A DNA stretch of 64,000 nt, taken from NCBI RefSeq assembly GCF_017916325.1, contig NC_090168.1:1445143-1509142 (forward strand), in the 5' to 3' direction. Below are positions 22,192-32,536 of this stretch, piece by piece. A program made the translations under genes and the position numbers. Within the stretch, counting starts at the first letter, position 1, and every line of letters begins with the position of its first letter. The notes under the pieces are model-generated. The model made no database searches. It was not told the DNA's origin and worked only from the letters and a program-made list of their open reading frames with translations. The stretch comes from Leishmania martiniquensis. Lineage: Eukaryota; Euglenozoa; Kinetoplastea; Trypanosomatida; Trypanosomatidae.

Positions 22192-22654
22192 AAGCTTTCG
22201 TAAGATTCGCTCCTGCGCTACATTTTGTTTTTGTTGAACTTCATCTCGCCCGCATATACACAGAGCGTTTCACCTTGTTGGGCGGTCTTTATTTTCTTTC
22301 TCACTGTCTTATTATGATGAGCGGCTGACAGGACTCTCTGTGCAGGTTTGCGTGCGCGCGCTCTCCCTCCCTCTCTTGCTCTCTCTCTTTTTGGCTCCTC
22401 TCTCCTGCCTCGCCCCGGGCATGTATGTGCAGCGGCACACATGTATATCCATGCAGACGCTTTCCGTCTTCTTCCCTCTGCGAAGCGCTTTCTTTTTCAC
22501 CGGTGTAGCTCGCTTCCCCCTCGTACTTCCTCTCGTGTCCCTCCTCTTCCCACACTCGTCTCTCTCCGTGTGAGGAAGGGGGGAGTGAGGCTTGTTATGG
22601 GAATCGAAGACATCTGTATTTATCTGCCTGTGCTCAATCCTTTTCTTCATGTTC

Positions 22655-22681
22655 GTTTGTGTGTGTGTGTGTGTATGTGTG
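22655..22681. repeat. GT-rich microsatellite
   Basis: A run of GT units interrupted once by TATG. Confidence 0.8.
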
Positions 22682-23989
22682 ACTGCTCGTGCCCTACCCT
22701 TGGCAGTGATGCGCGACCCGAACGACTCGCTTTCGGCTTCTCTGTGTACGCCTTTGTTGGTGTTGCCCCCCTCCCCTCTCCCCTTCCCCACACACTTGTC
22801 TTCCAGCCTGCGTGAGCACATGAGTGCATCGGTGCATGTGTCGTTTGCCCACCTCCTACTCGCTTCTGTTTAATCCCCTCCCCTGTCTATTCTTTTGTTG
22901 CTGTTATGGGCGCACTGCACTCACATGCGAAGTTGCCCTCAGCAAAATCCCCTCCCTTTTTCCAGAGACGGAGGCGCACACAAACAGTACAGATACCTCT
23001 TCTTCACCCCCTCCCCTCCCCTCCCCAGGCCCCTCTCTTCTGCGTGGGTCGGCCTTGTGCTCGCGCGTGGTGCACGAAGGGGTCCGAAATAGCCCGTGTT
23101 GGCTTGGCGCGGGACACATACTGCGGCGGATTGGAGTGCTCTCCGACAACGCGAGCTACTCCCGTGTTCCGCTCGCCTCTTTTTCATCTTGCGCCGCGAG
23201 ACTGTTCGCGTGGAGTAGGGCACTTCGGTCTCGCTCTCTTCCTCCATTCAGGCGCTCGTGATGCAGAGCAAAGCACTCATGGACCGTGCACTGGTGCGTG
23301 AACTGTCCGCCAAGGTTTGCGCACCACCGAATGCCTATGCTTCTCTGTCAATGCCCACTCCCTGGAAACCCCCCCGCCGCCACTGAGCTTTTTTTTCTGG
23401 GGGTGAGGGGTGGGTGGGTGGAGAGGAGGAGAGAGAAGTGGTGCGCGCGTCACTCCTATTCGACTCTCGCTCTGTTGCTCGTCTTTATTGAAACTTCTCT
23501 TCCGCTCGCGCCACACGCGGCGCGCCGTGTGTGGCCGGCCGCCCGGCCCTCACCGCACTTCTGCTGTGCCATGCTTCGGCTGAGAAATAGGCTTCGCCGC
23601 CCTCCGACACAAAGAGTTTTCACTCGGCCGCCATACACACCTTGGCCCCCCATACTGCGAACTGCTGAAAAGCACCGCCTCCTTTTCTCAGAGGTTCGCA
23701 TATCCACGCAGCTCCACAGCGTAGCCCGGTGCCCGTATAGGAACGTGTGCACTGCGGGGGAGGGGGAGACCTTGGTTCTCCTGTACCGTGCGGGCGTCCG
23801 TTTTTTTTTTACCCAGACTCCCCTCACTCACCTGCAAGGGATCAGGCGTGCGTGCGTCTGTTGTGGTGTGCCCCTCGTCAGTTGTGCGCGCTTGTCTTCT
23901 CCGTCTCGAAGCGCGCCGAGGCTGTCCCCCTTTTTTCATCGACTTTATCACACCATTTCCTACGCGCGCGTCGCCCTTTTTACATCCGG

Positions 23990-24991
23990 ATGTACTGCCG
24001 TGCCGACTGCGCGCATATGCAGGGGTGCATTCACCCTCAGCACATGGAGTGGCTCATGCAACAACGCATGCAGGTTGTCCCGCCGGCAGTCGCGCCGCGC
24101 GCATATCACCTAGAGCCGATAGCCGCCCTCCCGAAGCGCGGCAGCTCGCAGGGAGTAATGACGGGGCAGAACCCTGGTGGGTGCGTGATGGGTGGCATGT
24201 CGGCGTACGGCCCAGGGCCCATGGTAGGGGAAGCGCAAGAAGGTCGCCCGAGCTCGTTTCCAGCAGGTTTCACTGGGGGTGCTGCCTACGTCCCGCCTAG
24301 CGTGCGCGGTACGCATCTGACGGGGTATGGTGCGAGTGGCTGCGTGTCGGGCCCGGCTGCAATGCCCTATTCACAGAACACCCATCCTGCTCTCTTCGCG
24401 GAGGGCTGCGCTGCGAGCAACTCCGACTGGAACAGCATCAACTTCAATGGTATCTTCAATAGCGCACTCGACCCCCAGATACAGTTGGCTGTGGGGGCGC
24501 AGGACGACGGCAAGCCGCTGCCGTTTCCTCCTGGAAATCTTCTCGCACAGTACCCAACCGATTACCAGCAGCAGCTCATCTTTTATTACCGCCTACTGCG
24601 CTTGCAGTACCCAGACCTATACCAGCAGTATGTCGACTACTACGAGACTTACTATAAGCCGCTCTACCACCCAGAGCCGCTGCAGCCAAAAAAGAACAAT
24701 GCCCGCCCCAAGCAGCCAAAGATGAAGTCGCTGCCGCTGCAGCCGCCGCCGATACAGAAGACGGAACCCCAGCATTACATCCGAGAAAGACCCCAGCCCG
24801 TTATCCAGCCGGCGCCACCAGTGGAGCAGCCCAAGACCCCAAATAGCATACCTCGCACCGCGTCGAACCTCAGCGGGGGACTGAAGCGGCAGAGCTCGCT
24901 GCGGCGGCAGAACTCCATGCGCCGAAATGAGGTCAACCAGACAAAGAATGAGGGCGGCCTCAAGCGGCTGCCGAGCATGCGGCAGCAGTAG
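23990..24991 (+). CDS. Tyr/Gln/Pro-rich protein with basic RxxS C-terminus
   Basis: This encodes 333 residues from the first in-frame ATG at 23990; ATGs at 24017, 24044, 24056 and 24068 are also possible starts, and the first AG after the nearest pyrimidine tract lies at about 24021, which would favour one of the later ones. Residues about 187-230 form a compact Tyr-rich helix-like block (LIFYYRLLRLQYPDLYQQYV and on), the only part that looks folded. It is followed by Lys/Pro/Gln-rich sequence. The last 45 residues hold repeated basic serine motifs: PRTAS, LKRQSSLRRQNSMRR, LKRLPSM. These resemble basophilic-kinase sites, and similar motifs occur in the next gene (PRTTSILNRVSSFKK). No known domain is recognised. 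The position inside the pseudokinesin array suggests a shared structure or process, which is inference. Confidence 0.8.
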   Translation: MYCRADCAHMQGCIHPQHMEWLMQQRMQVVPPAVAPRAYHLEPIAALPKRGSSQGVMTGQNPGGCVMGGMSAYGPGPMVGEAQEGRPSSFPAGFTGGAAYVPPSVRGTHLTGYGASGCVSGPAAMPYSQNTHPALFAEGCAASNSDWNSINFNGIFNSALDPQIQLAVGAQDDGKPLPFPPGNLLAQYPTDYQQQLIFYYRLLRLQYPDLYQQYVDYYETYYKPLYHPEPLQPKKNNARPKQPKMKSLPLQPPPIQKTEPQHYIRERPQPVIQPAPPVEQPKTPNSIPRTASNLSGGLKRQSSLRRQNSMRRNEVNQTKNEGGLKRLPSMRQQ

Positions 24992-26273
24992 TGCTCATGG
25001 AAAAGCGGGGCTGGAAGCCGCTACCTCCCCCCTTATCTTCTCCCGCTGAGGCGTGCGCATGACCACGAGGGCGTCAGCAAGTCCGCTTTCCACTTCACTT
25101 CCTCCCTCCCTTTCTCGCCCTGCCGCCAGCATGTCGTGACACGGCACACTTCATTCAGCCATTTCACCCCTCCCCGCACACACACCGCATCCTCCCTGTC
25201 TCCGCATTTTTCTTTCCCGTCTCCCCTCGGCGTTCACGGGTGGCTGCAGCGACGACTACGTTGCCGGTGGGCCTCTCCTCATTCTCTAGAGTGGGCGTGC
25301 CGCCTGTACTTCGCTTTTTTATCTTGCAGTAGCTGCTCTCTCTTTCTTTCGCCTATCAAAGGTTCTCTGTCCTTGCTTCGTGCCCATGTCGGTGCCGATC
25401 AACCCATGATCCATCCCTCTTATGTACTTGCTAAGCACGGGCGGACTTGCGCTCATTACACGCTCGACTGGCATCTGTGTCTGCGTGTGTGGACATGAGA
25501 AATCGGCGCCTGCATTTTCCGGCACGCGAAGTGCTTGTTTCTTGCCCATAAACATTCGCTGGCCATCCGCCACCCTGTACAGCACCTCTTCCTCCATGTA
25601 TGTCTGCGTGCCCATGGGTGCCTTGCTTTCACGCACCCCCTTTTCCATCTCCGCCTTTTTGCTCATGTCCGCATCTCGACCGCGGACGCCTCCGTGGAAT
25701 GTGTGCCACAGAGCCCAAAGCCGTCTCCATCGGCGTTGTGTATTCCTTATTTTTTTTAAGCTGTGATTCCTACCACTCCCCCCTCCCTCTGGCGCTCTCT
25801 CTCTATGTGTGTGTGATTGCGTTTGCCCTTTCGAGTCCCTTCAGACCCTATTGGCGACCCACTCCCCACTTCTCCGTCGCGTCCGCTGATGTACGTACCG
25901 GACGCTACTCGGCACTCTGCCGCGCCATCTTCACTCTCCCATGTGCATATAAAACGTTTTCTTCGCTTCCCTCTTGCTGCTGTCTCTCCTTTCCTTTGCT
26001 TTCGATGGAAACGCTCTGTGGGTGTGCCAGGTTCGCTCATGGAGCCGCCGCGTCACGAGCTCTCGCGGTCGCCAGAACCAGGCGCGTTGCGCCGCCGTGC
26101 TTCCATCATCTCTTCGGGGCCGACGCGGCATCCCCTATTGCTCCCTCTCAGCCTGTTTCGTTCCCGGTTTTCTGATTGCTTACGCGTCGTGTGCGGCGCC
26201 GATGCCTTCTCCCCATCCATAGAGGCTCTATCGCGGCGCAGCTTCTCCGCAGTCTAGTACGCTTCCCAAGCGC

Positions 26274-26703
26274 AGTGTGTGTGCGCGAGAGAGAGCGAAG
26301 CGGCCACCACCACCCCCCTCTCACCCCCCTTCCCTGTCCTCACCCATGCCAAGCCCCCACTGGTGGTCGCACGGCAACCTGCCTACGATACGGGGTCACA
26401 GCAGCCTACCGCTCCTGCTGTGGGCAGCTAGGCCCCTGGCCGGCGCTGCGTCAAAGGGAGGCGGAGGAGGGCTGCTGCGACAGTGAGGGCGCTTGTGCTT
26501 CTCCGCACACGAGAAGGCCGGTGGATACGGCCCGTTGGATGCATGCCTCCCTCTGGTCGACGGCAGGCGGCTCGTCCTAGGTGAGTCGGCTCTCGCCATG
26601 GGTGGAGGAGAGGCGGGTGAGCTGCGGCTGCGTGTGCACGCGCGTTGATTCTGTGCTGCTGAGCGCGGACACGTCTCGATGATGAAGACAAAAAAGTAGC
26701 AAA
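26274..26703 (+). mobile_element. SIDER-like short retroposon, copy A
   Basis: A unit of about 403 bases, from GTGTGTGTGCGCGAGAGAG to GCGGACACGTCT, is followed by an A-rich tail (GATGAAGACAAAAAAGTAGC). It is essentially identical to copy B at 47858-48262, the only difference I find being the number of GT/GA units at the left end. The first 210 bases also match copy C at 41185-41398 on the other strand. The size, A-rich tail and place in a 3' flank fit the SIDER class of Leishmania retroposons, which are known to lower mRNA stability; assignment to SIDER1 or SIDER2 needs alignment. Confidence 0.75.
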
Positions 26704-27849
26704 GGGGGGAAACGGCGCTGCTGCGCCCGTTGACACGGCTTTTGTGTATGTGTGCGTGTGAGCGTTTCTTCGTTGCGATTCATTGTGCACGCGTGATCTG
26801 CACTTGCTGCGGGGGTCTCTCACCCCTTCGGTTCGTCTCCTCTGGCGCTTCTCACGTGTCCTCCTTTTCTTCTCTTGACGTTTTCTTTCCGGCCCTTTTT
26901 GTGTGTTGTGCCTTCCCGGTGGCTCCATCGCTTGCAGTCTTGTGCTTGCGTCGTGGGTATCTGTAGCGCGTGATCGCAGGGATGTGCCTCTGTAGCGGAT
27001 TCGAAGCCGACACATGAACATGTACTCCAAAGACTGCTGTCGCGTGTTGGCGGAGCCAGAATGAGAAAGGGAAGTCGAAGGACTGCTCGCGTCGCGGACC
27101 GAGTCTCAGGTCGCTCATCCGAGCAGGAGTGAGTGAGGAGGATGAGGGCGCGTCTGGGACTGGTAGGGTAACGGAGCGCACGGACTGCTCTCATCAAGCC
27201 ACTCGTGCTCGTCTCCTTTTTTCAGAAATGCCAAAGACGCTAAGGAGCGGCATTTGCCATGACCTTAAAATGAGTCGTCTCCGCGCACATTATGTCGGAG
27301 GGCGTGAACGATGCCCAAATACGTCCTTGCTGCCTCTTCCACTGCGCACGCCACCTTGTCTCCTTCGTGTGTGCACACGCGTCGCCTCACTTGGCCTTCC
27401 CGTTTGCTTTCTCTCCCCTCGCTCTCGCTTTTCTCGTGGTGCTCGAATGTACCTGCTTCGCTTTATTCTCACGTGTGCGCACACGCGTAAACCACTACAG
27501 TCGAGCTCCTTTTTCCTCTCCGCAGGAGAGGTGCTATCACGCGAGCGGCCCCGAAGCACACCTCGCACACATACTCTCGTGGCTCGCCGCAGCCCTTCCT
27601 CCATCTCTCCGTTGAGGTTATGGCTCTCCTCTTTCTCGGCGGGCGCGTAGACGACATCACTCGACGGCAATTCCCCCACTGATGTGCTTTGTTTCTCTGC
27701 ATTTTTCCCCTCTTCGCTGCGTCGCTCGTCTCCCTTTCTCCCGTTTGGCCTAACCTGCCCTTCCCGCTCCCCCTCCCCGCCTCTTCCAGTCCTCGTGCCC
27801 TCTCAGGTGGATCGTCGCCCCCTTGCCCGAACCGCGATGAGAGTTAGCC

Positions 27850-27907
27850 TTTTCTGTCTCGTCAACCCTCTCGTGCGCACCCCACCTATTTCGACGCTCT
27901 CTTGTAG
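27850..27907 (+). promoter_or_regulatory. Candidate spliced-leader acceptor for the gene at 28030
   Basis: A C/T-rich stretch ending CGACGCTCTCTTGTAG places AG at 27906-27907, about 122 bases before the ATG. Another AG at 28021-28022 after GCTTTT is only 7 bases from the ATG and less likely. Inferred from sequence pattern only. Confidence 0.4.
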
Positions 27908-28029
27908 GCGAGCCGCCACGAGCTCTCCCTCAAGCCGTCATCGTCTCGCACCGCTACCGCTTCGTCGGCCCCGCACGTGTCGGAAAACTCTCTTCCGCTG
28001 CGTCCGCGAGCGTTGCTTTTAGAAACATA

Positions 28030-31000
28030 ATGGGGCGGCGAAAGCATGTGCAGTCGGTGGAAAAGGATGTGGAGACGCGGTACATGGGTGCGTCCGGTCG
28101 TCGCTGCTCTGCAAGTGCGCATGAAGCGAGTGGAGACAAGTCCAAGGCCATCAGCACCCATGTGCCCGGTGATGAAGGTGGTGGCTACCTCTCCCGCAAG
28201 GGCTCTCTGGGTGTACGAGGAGGCGATGCGGCTCAAGACCGCAGAGGCAGCCAATTCACTCGAAACCAGCGCAAGAGCGGTGATTCATTTCGCCGTCTCT
28301 CTCGGCAGCAGGGCGGCGGCGACCCAGTTCACCACCACACCTCTGCCGCTGTTCCGCCACTAACTCACCAGCAGCAGCAGCAGCAAAGGCGCCCGCACGG
28401 GGTGGCGCTGCCCTTTGCAGCATACCCGATAGGCGATAACAACGATCAAGCTTGTGGCAGTGGTGGCGAACCACGCCGCCAGCACCCTACGGGCTCAATC
28501 TCGCCCAGCGAGCCCTTGGGGAGTCCCTCGCGGTTCCGCCACGGTAGGCAAGTGCTCCTGGACACAGGTGGCGCAGGTCAGGGACCTCAGAAGCCGTGCT
28601 CTCCGCAATGTTGCCAGCCGCCAGGGCCGTACGCCCCGCATCCTTCACATGAAGGCTCTGAGAGGAATCGGAGCCGGGCCACACCGGATGCTCAGGGGCT
28701 GCCCCACCCGCCCTATTGCGGCAGTTTTGAATCTCCGCTGCCGCCGCCGCTGAATCCTTTCTGCCACTTGCCTCAGCTCCCTTATGTAATGACTCCTCAG
28801 GGTCTGATGGCACCGCCGCCGCTCTATCTGTTCGCCGAGCAAATTTGCCCTATCATCCCTTGCATGCCGCCACCGCAGCTGCCCTGCCAGTCCTCGGAGA
28901 ACCGCAACGGGGCGGTACCTCTACAGTGCTACGCAAAGAGCGGTGACGCGCTGACTGTTTCACCGCAGGCTCCGCGCGACTATCAGCAGCGCAGCGCACT
29001 GGATCACAATCCGGTGTCGTCACCGCAGCCGACACGGGTGGGAGATGCACCTGTCCTTGCGGCGAACGGAGCGACGGTGAGCATGACCCTCGCTGCAGCG
29101 CCGCAGGCAGCGGCGGTTGCGCAAACGACGGCCGCTGTTGGGACTGAACTGCTACGCACGGCGAGCATTCGTAAGCACACTTCCAGCTTCAGAAAGAGCC
29201 AGGGGCAGCAACAGGCCGACATTCCTGCTACCGACCCTCCCATCACTCTCCCACGCACCACCAGTATTCTTAACCGTGTGTCAAGCTTCAAGAAGGCAGG
29301 GCGGCCTATATCAGTGAGCGATCAGGCGCTTCAGCAGGAGATCTCCATGCAGCAGAGACTCCAGACGCGGGAGCAAGAACGGGTCCGACTACAGCAGGAG
29401 ATGCAGGCCCGCTTGGCGGCTGATAAGGCTGCGCGAGAGCAGCGACTTCGTGAGCTGCAGCAGTGTCGACCTCCCCGCAACTTCGCTCAACAGTCGTCGG
29501 CAGATCCCACTCCACGCGTGCTGGAAGAGCTGCCAAAGCTGAATGAACCCAGCGGCAACAGCACCTGGGAGAGAGGCCCAGAGCTTCCATGCAAGTCTTC
29601 GTTCCCGGCGCAGTTGCCGACTCGGATTATCTCGCCCGCGAGCCGTCCAGGGGCAGATGTACCGGCTTCTTCTAAGGCGCCACTGAAGCCTCAGCGTTCC
29701 CCGCCGGCCGCCATTTCGCAGAGCTCCGCCGGCTTATTCGCCACGAAGGGGAACCTTCTCATGGAGGCGATGGAAGACCGTAGAACGTCGCCCGTTCCTG
29801 CTATGTCAGAGTTTTCAGCGCTACGGGGCCCTGTAGGTAAGGACAAGGTGAGAGCGCCTGATTGTGAGTCGCCAGCCGGTATTGCGCAGGATAGTGGCCC
29901 TGCCGGAGATGCCGCCACCTCCACAGCGGCCGATGCACTGCATACGGCGGTATCGGCGACAGAGCAGCTCTGGCACCGCTGCACGTCCCTTGTCCTGTAC
30001 GAGATCCCGCTGCGCTGCACGAAAACAGTGAACAGCGATGGCGTAGAGCAGATCGATGACTCGAAGTTTCCGCTGCGACTATACGGCCGAACGCTGCGTG
30101 TCACAGATGTTGCGAGGCAGACGACGAACGAATATCATCTCGACGAGCTCGTAACGCATCGGCGAGGATCGACCAGGGTCGACTCGAAGATCCTACAGGA
30201 GGTGACTGAGGTGCTTGTCGCTGGCTACAGCGCGTCCGTGCTGAGCCTCGACTCGAAGGGGCTTTCCAAGCCCGTCTCTGCTTTTGACAGCGCTGCGTGG
30301 CTCGCTAAGCAGCGCCTGCTCATGAATGTTTTAGGTGCGGTCGAGAAGAGGCAGTCAGCCTACAGCCAGAGGGCTGGCAGTGGCGAGTACTTTGAGGCGC
30401 ACTTTTCCTTTGCACTGGTGAAGAAGGTATCGTTGAAGCGGGCGGCTGAGCAGAACCGTGCGAATCCGGCCACTGCACAGCAGACGTACGAGGTGGTGGA
30501 CCTTCTTCCGCCAGAGCCGACGATCGTCCCGCTCAAGATGCACAGTTGCGTTCTGTATGGTGACCGCCTCGCTGGCGTGCAGTACCGCACACTGCGCAAT
30601 GAGTCCGAGTTCATGACAGCGCTGGCGAGTGCGCAGGCCAAAGCCAACATCATTTTAGGCCGCCTGGCCGACCCCGTCGCAGCCGACCCAGACGACGAGG
30701 TGGCGGTGAATGAGCAGGCGTCTGTCTTTCAGGTGATAACGTGCGTGCTGCTGCACCGCAAGGAGGGCGCCATCTCCCTGCAGGAGCAGATGGCGGAGCC
30801 TGCAGAGGCGGTCTACCAACGAGAGCTGGAATGTCATGTGATCTCGTCGGATGACGAAGATGACACGGAGGCGCGTGCCGCGTTCCGGTCACACAACACG
30901 CCCTCTAATCACAGCGACATCATTATGAACTGCCTCACCTGCATCGGCGCGCAGCAGAGCCACGACCTGTGGATCGCGGCATTGGAGCGCAAGGAGAGCA

Positions 31001-31353
31001 TGGCCCCAGCTGCCCTCTTCGGCAGCGCCTTTGGCGGTCCAGCTTACACGGTGGTTCTTGCCAGTGTGGACCCGACCACGGCCGAGTCTGCCGCAGCACT
31101 CGAGACGCAGTCCGCCATGGCCATCAAGCGGCACCGCCGCCCCCTGAACGGGTCTGCGCGCCGCCTCATTCAAACCCTAAAGTATTTGATGGCAGGCACG
31201 CACAAAACTGTGGAGGACGCCAAGTGCCTCTCTGGTAGCCAACAGCACTCCTTGAAGTCTGGCATCAGAAAGCACGCCGCGGTACTCGATGCGCTGGGCC
31301 AAGTCCTGGAGTCGATAGAGACACGTCGCTTCAGTGGACTAGACGCCACTTAG
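28030..31353 (+). CDS. Pseudokinesin 3: Pro/Gln-rich N-terminus and degenerate kinesin-like domain
   Basis: This encodes 1107 residues from an ATG; no earlier in-frame ATG is available. Residues 1 to about 370 are Gly/Ser/Pro/Gln-rich with a poly-Gln stretch (about 115-123). About 377-430 carry basic serine motifs (RTASIRKHTSSFRKS, PRTTSILNRVSSFKK), like those ending the gene at 23990. About 430-478 is a short Gln/Arg/Glu coiled coil. From about 647 to 1080 there is a kinesin-like domain: a LVLYEIPLR first strand, a 'YHLDELV' segment, GYSASVLSLDSKGL (732-745) at the P-loop position with no GKT, a strand/helix rich in Ala at the switch I place, SDIIMNCLTCIG at the switch II place, and FGGPAYTVVLA (from 1001) followed by the RRLIQTLKYL neck-like helix. 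ATPase motifs are absent. Function is unknown; a scaffold role is inferred. Confidence 0.87.
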   Translation: MGRRKHVQSVEKDVETRYMGASGRRCSASAHEASGDKSKAISTHVPGDEGGGYLSRKGSLGVRGGDAAQDRRGSQFTRNQRKSGDSFRRLSRQQGGGDPVHHHTSAAVPPLTHQQQQQQRRPHGVALPFAAYPIGDNNDQACGSGGEPRRQHPTGSISPSEPLGSPSRFRHGRQVLLDTGGAGQGPQKPCSPQCCQPPGPYAPHPSHEGSERNRSRATPDAQGLPHPPYCGSFESPLPPPLNPFCHLPQLPYVMTPQGLMAPPPLYLFAEQICPIIPCMPPPQLPCQSSENRNGAVPLQCYAKSGDALTVSPQAPRDYQQRSALDHNPVSSPQPTRVGDAPVLAANGATVSMTLAAAPQAAAVAQTTAAVGTELLRTASIRKHTSSFRKSQGQQQADIPATDPPITLPRTTSILNRVSSFKKAGRPISVSDQALQQEISMQQRLQTREQERVRLQQEMQARLAADKAAREQRLRELQQCRPPRNFAQQSSADPTPRVLEELPKLNEPSGNSTWERGPELPCKSSFPAQLPTRIISPASRPGADVPASSKAPLKPQRSPPAAISQSSAGLFATKGNLLMEAMEDRRTSPVPAMSEFSALRGPVGKDKVRAPDCESPAGIAQDSGPAGDAATSTAADALHTAVSATEQLWHRCTSLVLYEIPLRCTKTVNSDGVEQIDDSKFPLRLYGRTLRVTDVARQTTNEYHLDELVTHRRGSTRVDSKILQEVTEVLVAGYSASVLSLDSKGLSKPVSAFDSAAWLAKQRLLMNVLGAVEKRQSAYSQRAGSGEYFEAHFSFALVKKVSLKRAAEQNRANPATAQQTYEVVDLLPPEPTIVPLKMHSCVLYGDRLAGVQYRTLRNESEFMTALASAQAKANIILGRLADPVAADPDDEVAVNEQASVFQVITCVLLHRKEGAISLQEQMAEPAEAVYQRELECHVISSDDEDDTEARAAFRSHNTPSNHSDIIMNCLTCIGAQQSHDLWIAALERKESMAPAALFGSAFGGPAYTVVLASVDPTTAESAAALETQSAMAIKRHRRPLNGSARRLIQTLKYLMAGTHKTVEDAKCLSGSQQHSLKSGIRKHAAVLDALGQVLESIETRRFSGLDAT

Positions 31354-32516
31354 TCCGTCGAGAAGCCGTGCACGGCGCGACAGGCGCTTTCATACGCACC
31401 CAAAAGGATTAGCCACACGTTCACGCAAGCCTACAGGCAGCGTCAGACGTTTTTTTCCTCTTTGCGAAGGGCGAGGCCATGCATGCGTCTGCGGAACTTG
31501 CAGGTTGGTGGTGGTGGTGGTGCATGTGAAGAGGCGAGGTGAGGATGAGGAGGAGAAGTTGGCCGTTCGACATGACAACGACTCCGTCTTCATCTCATGC
31601 GCTTCAATCGCTTGGAGGATTCACTCGCTGCTCGCTCCTTTTTTCGTAGTGGCGCTATTTCACCTTTCCCCTGCCCCGCCACCGCCTAGCTTCGTCCCCC
31701 CGCTCTCGTCTTTCCCCTCCAAAGTGGGCACACACACACACACCTGTAGGCGTACGCCTCTGCGCGGTGGAATTTACTCGCTCCTACCGTTTTGGCTCAC
31801 CTTGACCCTTTATGAAGATGTTCGTCGCACGTGCCGTAGCCCCTTCTTTTTTTTCGTCGGCGCGTCTCTCTTGCTCTCCTCCGCCGCACCTTGATCCTCG
31901 ACTGTTTCCCTCGCTTGCCTCATTCGAACATACAAATAGTGTATGTATCTTGCAGGATCTGACGCTGGTGTACATGTAGCCTTGAGGGTCCCGACCGCAC
32001 GTTCGCGTGCTCTGCGCTTCATGACACGCTTCCCCCCTCACCTTTCGTCCCCTTGCTGCAGTGACGCAGGCGTTCCTCGCGTTGCATCACCACCACATCC
32101 CTCCTCCCTCACGTGCTGCGCTCCTCTCCTGTAGGGCACTGTGCGTTTCATATCGATTCTCCTAGACAGCCTCTGTGCGTGTCTCGGTGCGCATTTTTCT
32201 CTGGTGTGTACATATGCTGACTTACGTCCATTTTTCTCGCTCATTCGTTTCACCTATTTTTTTCGCCCTTTTCTTTTTTCCACTCTCGCGATGGATCGAG
32301 TCACGGACATCAACGAATGCGCGCTTTCGTGTGGTGCTGTGGCACGTCTCACGCACTGTTTTGGGGTGCCCTTAGTTGTTGTCTCGCTCCCACGTGCGGT
32401 GGCATGCTGACGCCTTTTGCTCGGCCTTTCGATGATTGGGGCTGCGCCGCGGTGAAAGAGCTCAGTGCCATAGGCAGGAGAGGGAGGCGACGAAACCAAC
32501 CTGTCATGCACGAACG

Positions 32517-32536
32517 GTGTGTGTGTGTGTGTGTGT
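32517..32536. repeat. GT dinucleotide microsatellite
   Basis: About ten GT units on the + strand in the spacer between pseudokinesins 3 and 4. Confidence 0.85.

Larger units (their letters stand above)
17195..23989. other. 6.8-kb spacer between pseudokinesin 2 and the Tyr/Gln-rich gene
   Basis: The longest gene-free stretch of the window. It is mostly C/T-rich with GT and TA microsatellites and a dispersed repeat at 21941-22191. ATG-started ORFs of about 150 codons near 20111-20573 overlap in different frames, are rich in Cys/His/Arg and show no protein-like pattern. I see no gene here, though a non-coding RNA could not be excluded by eye. Confidence 0.65.
24992..28029. other. Spacer carrying a retroposon-like repeat
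   Basis: Pyrimidine-rich non-coding sequence of about 3 kb. The retroposon-like copy at 26274-26703 lies in its middle and splits it into a likely 3' UTR on the left and splice-signal region on the right. No gene is supported elsewhere in it. Confidence 0.7.
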
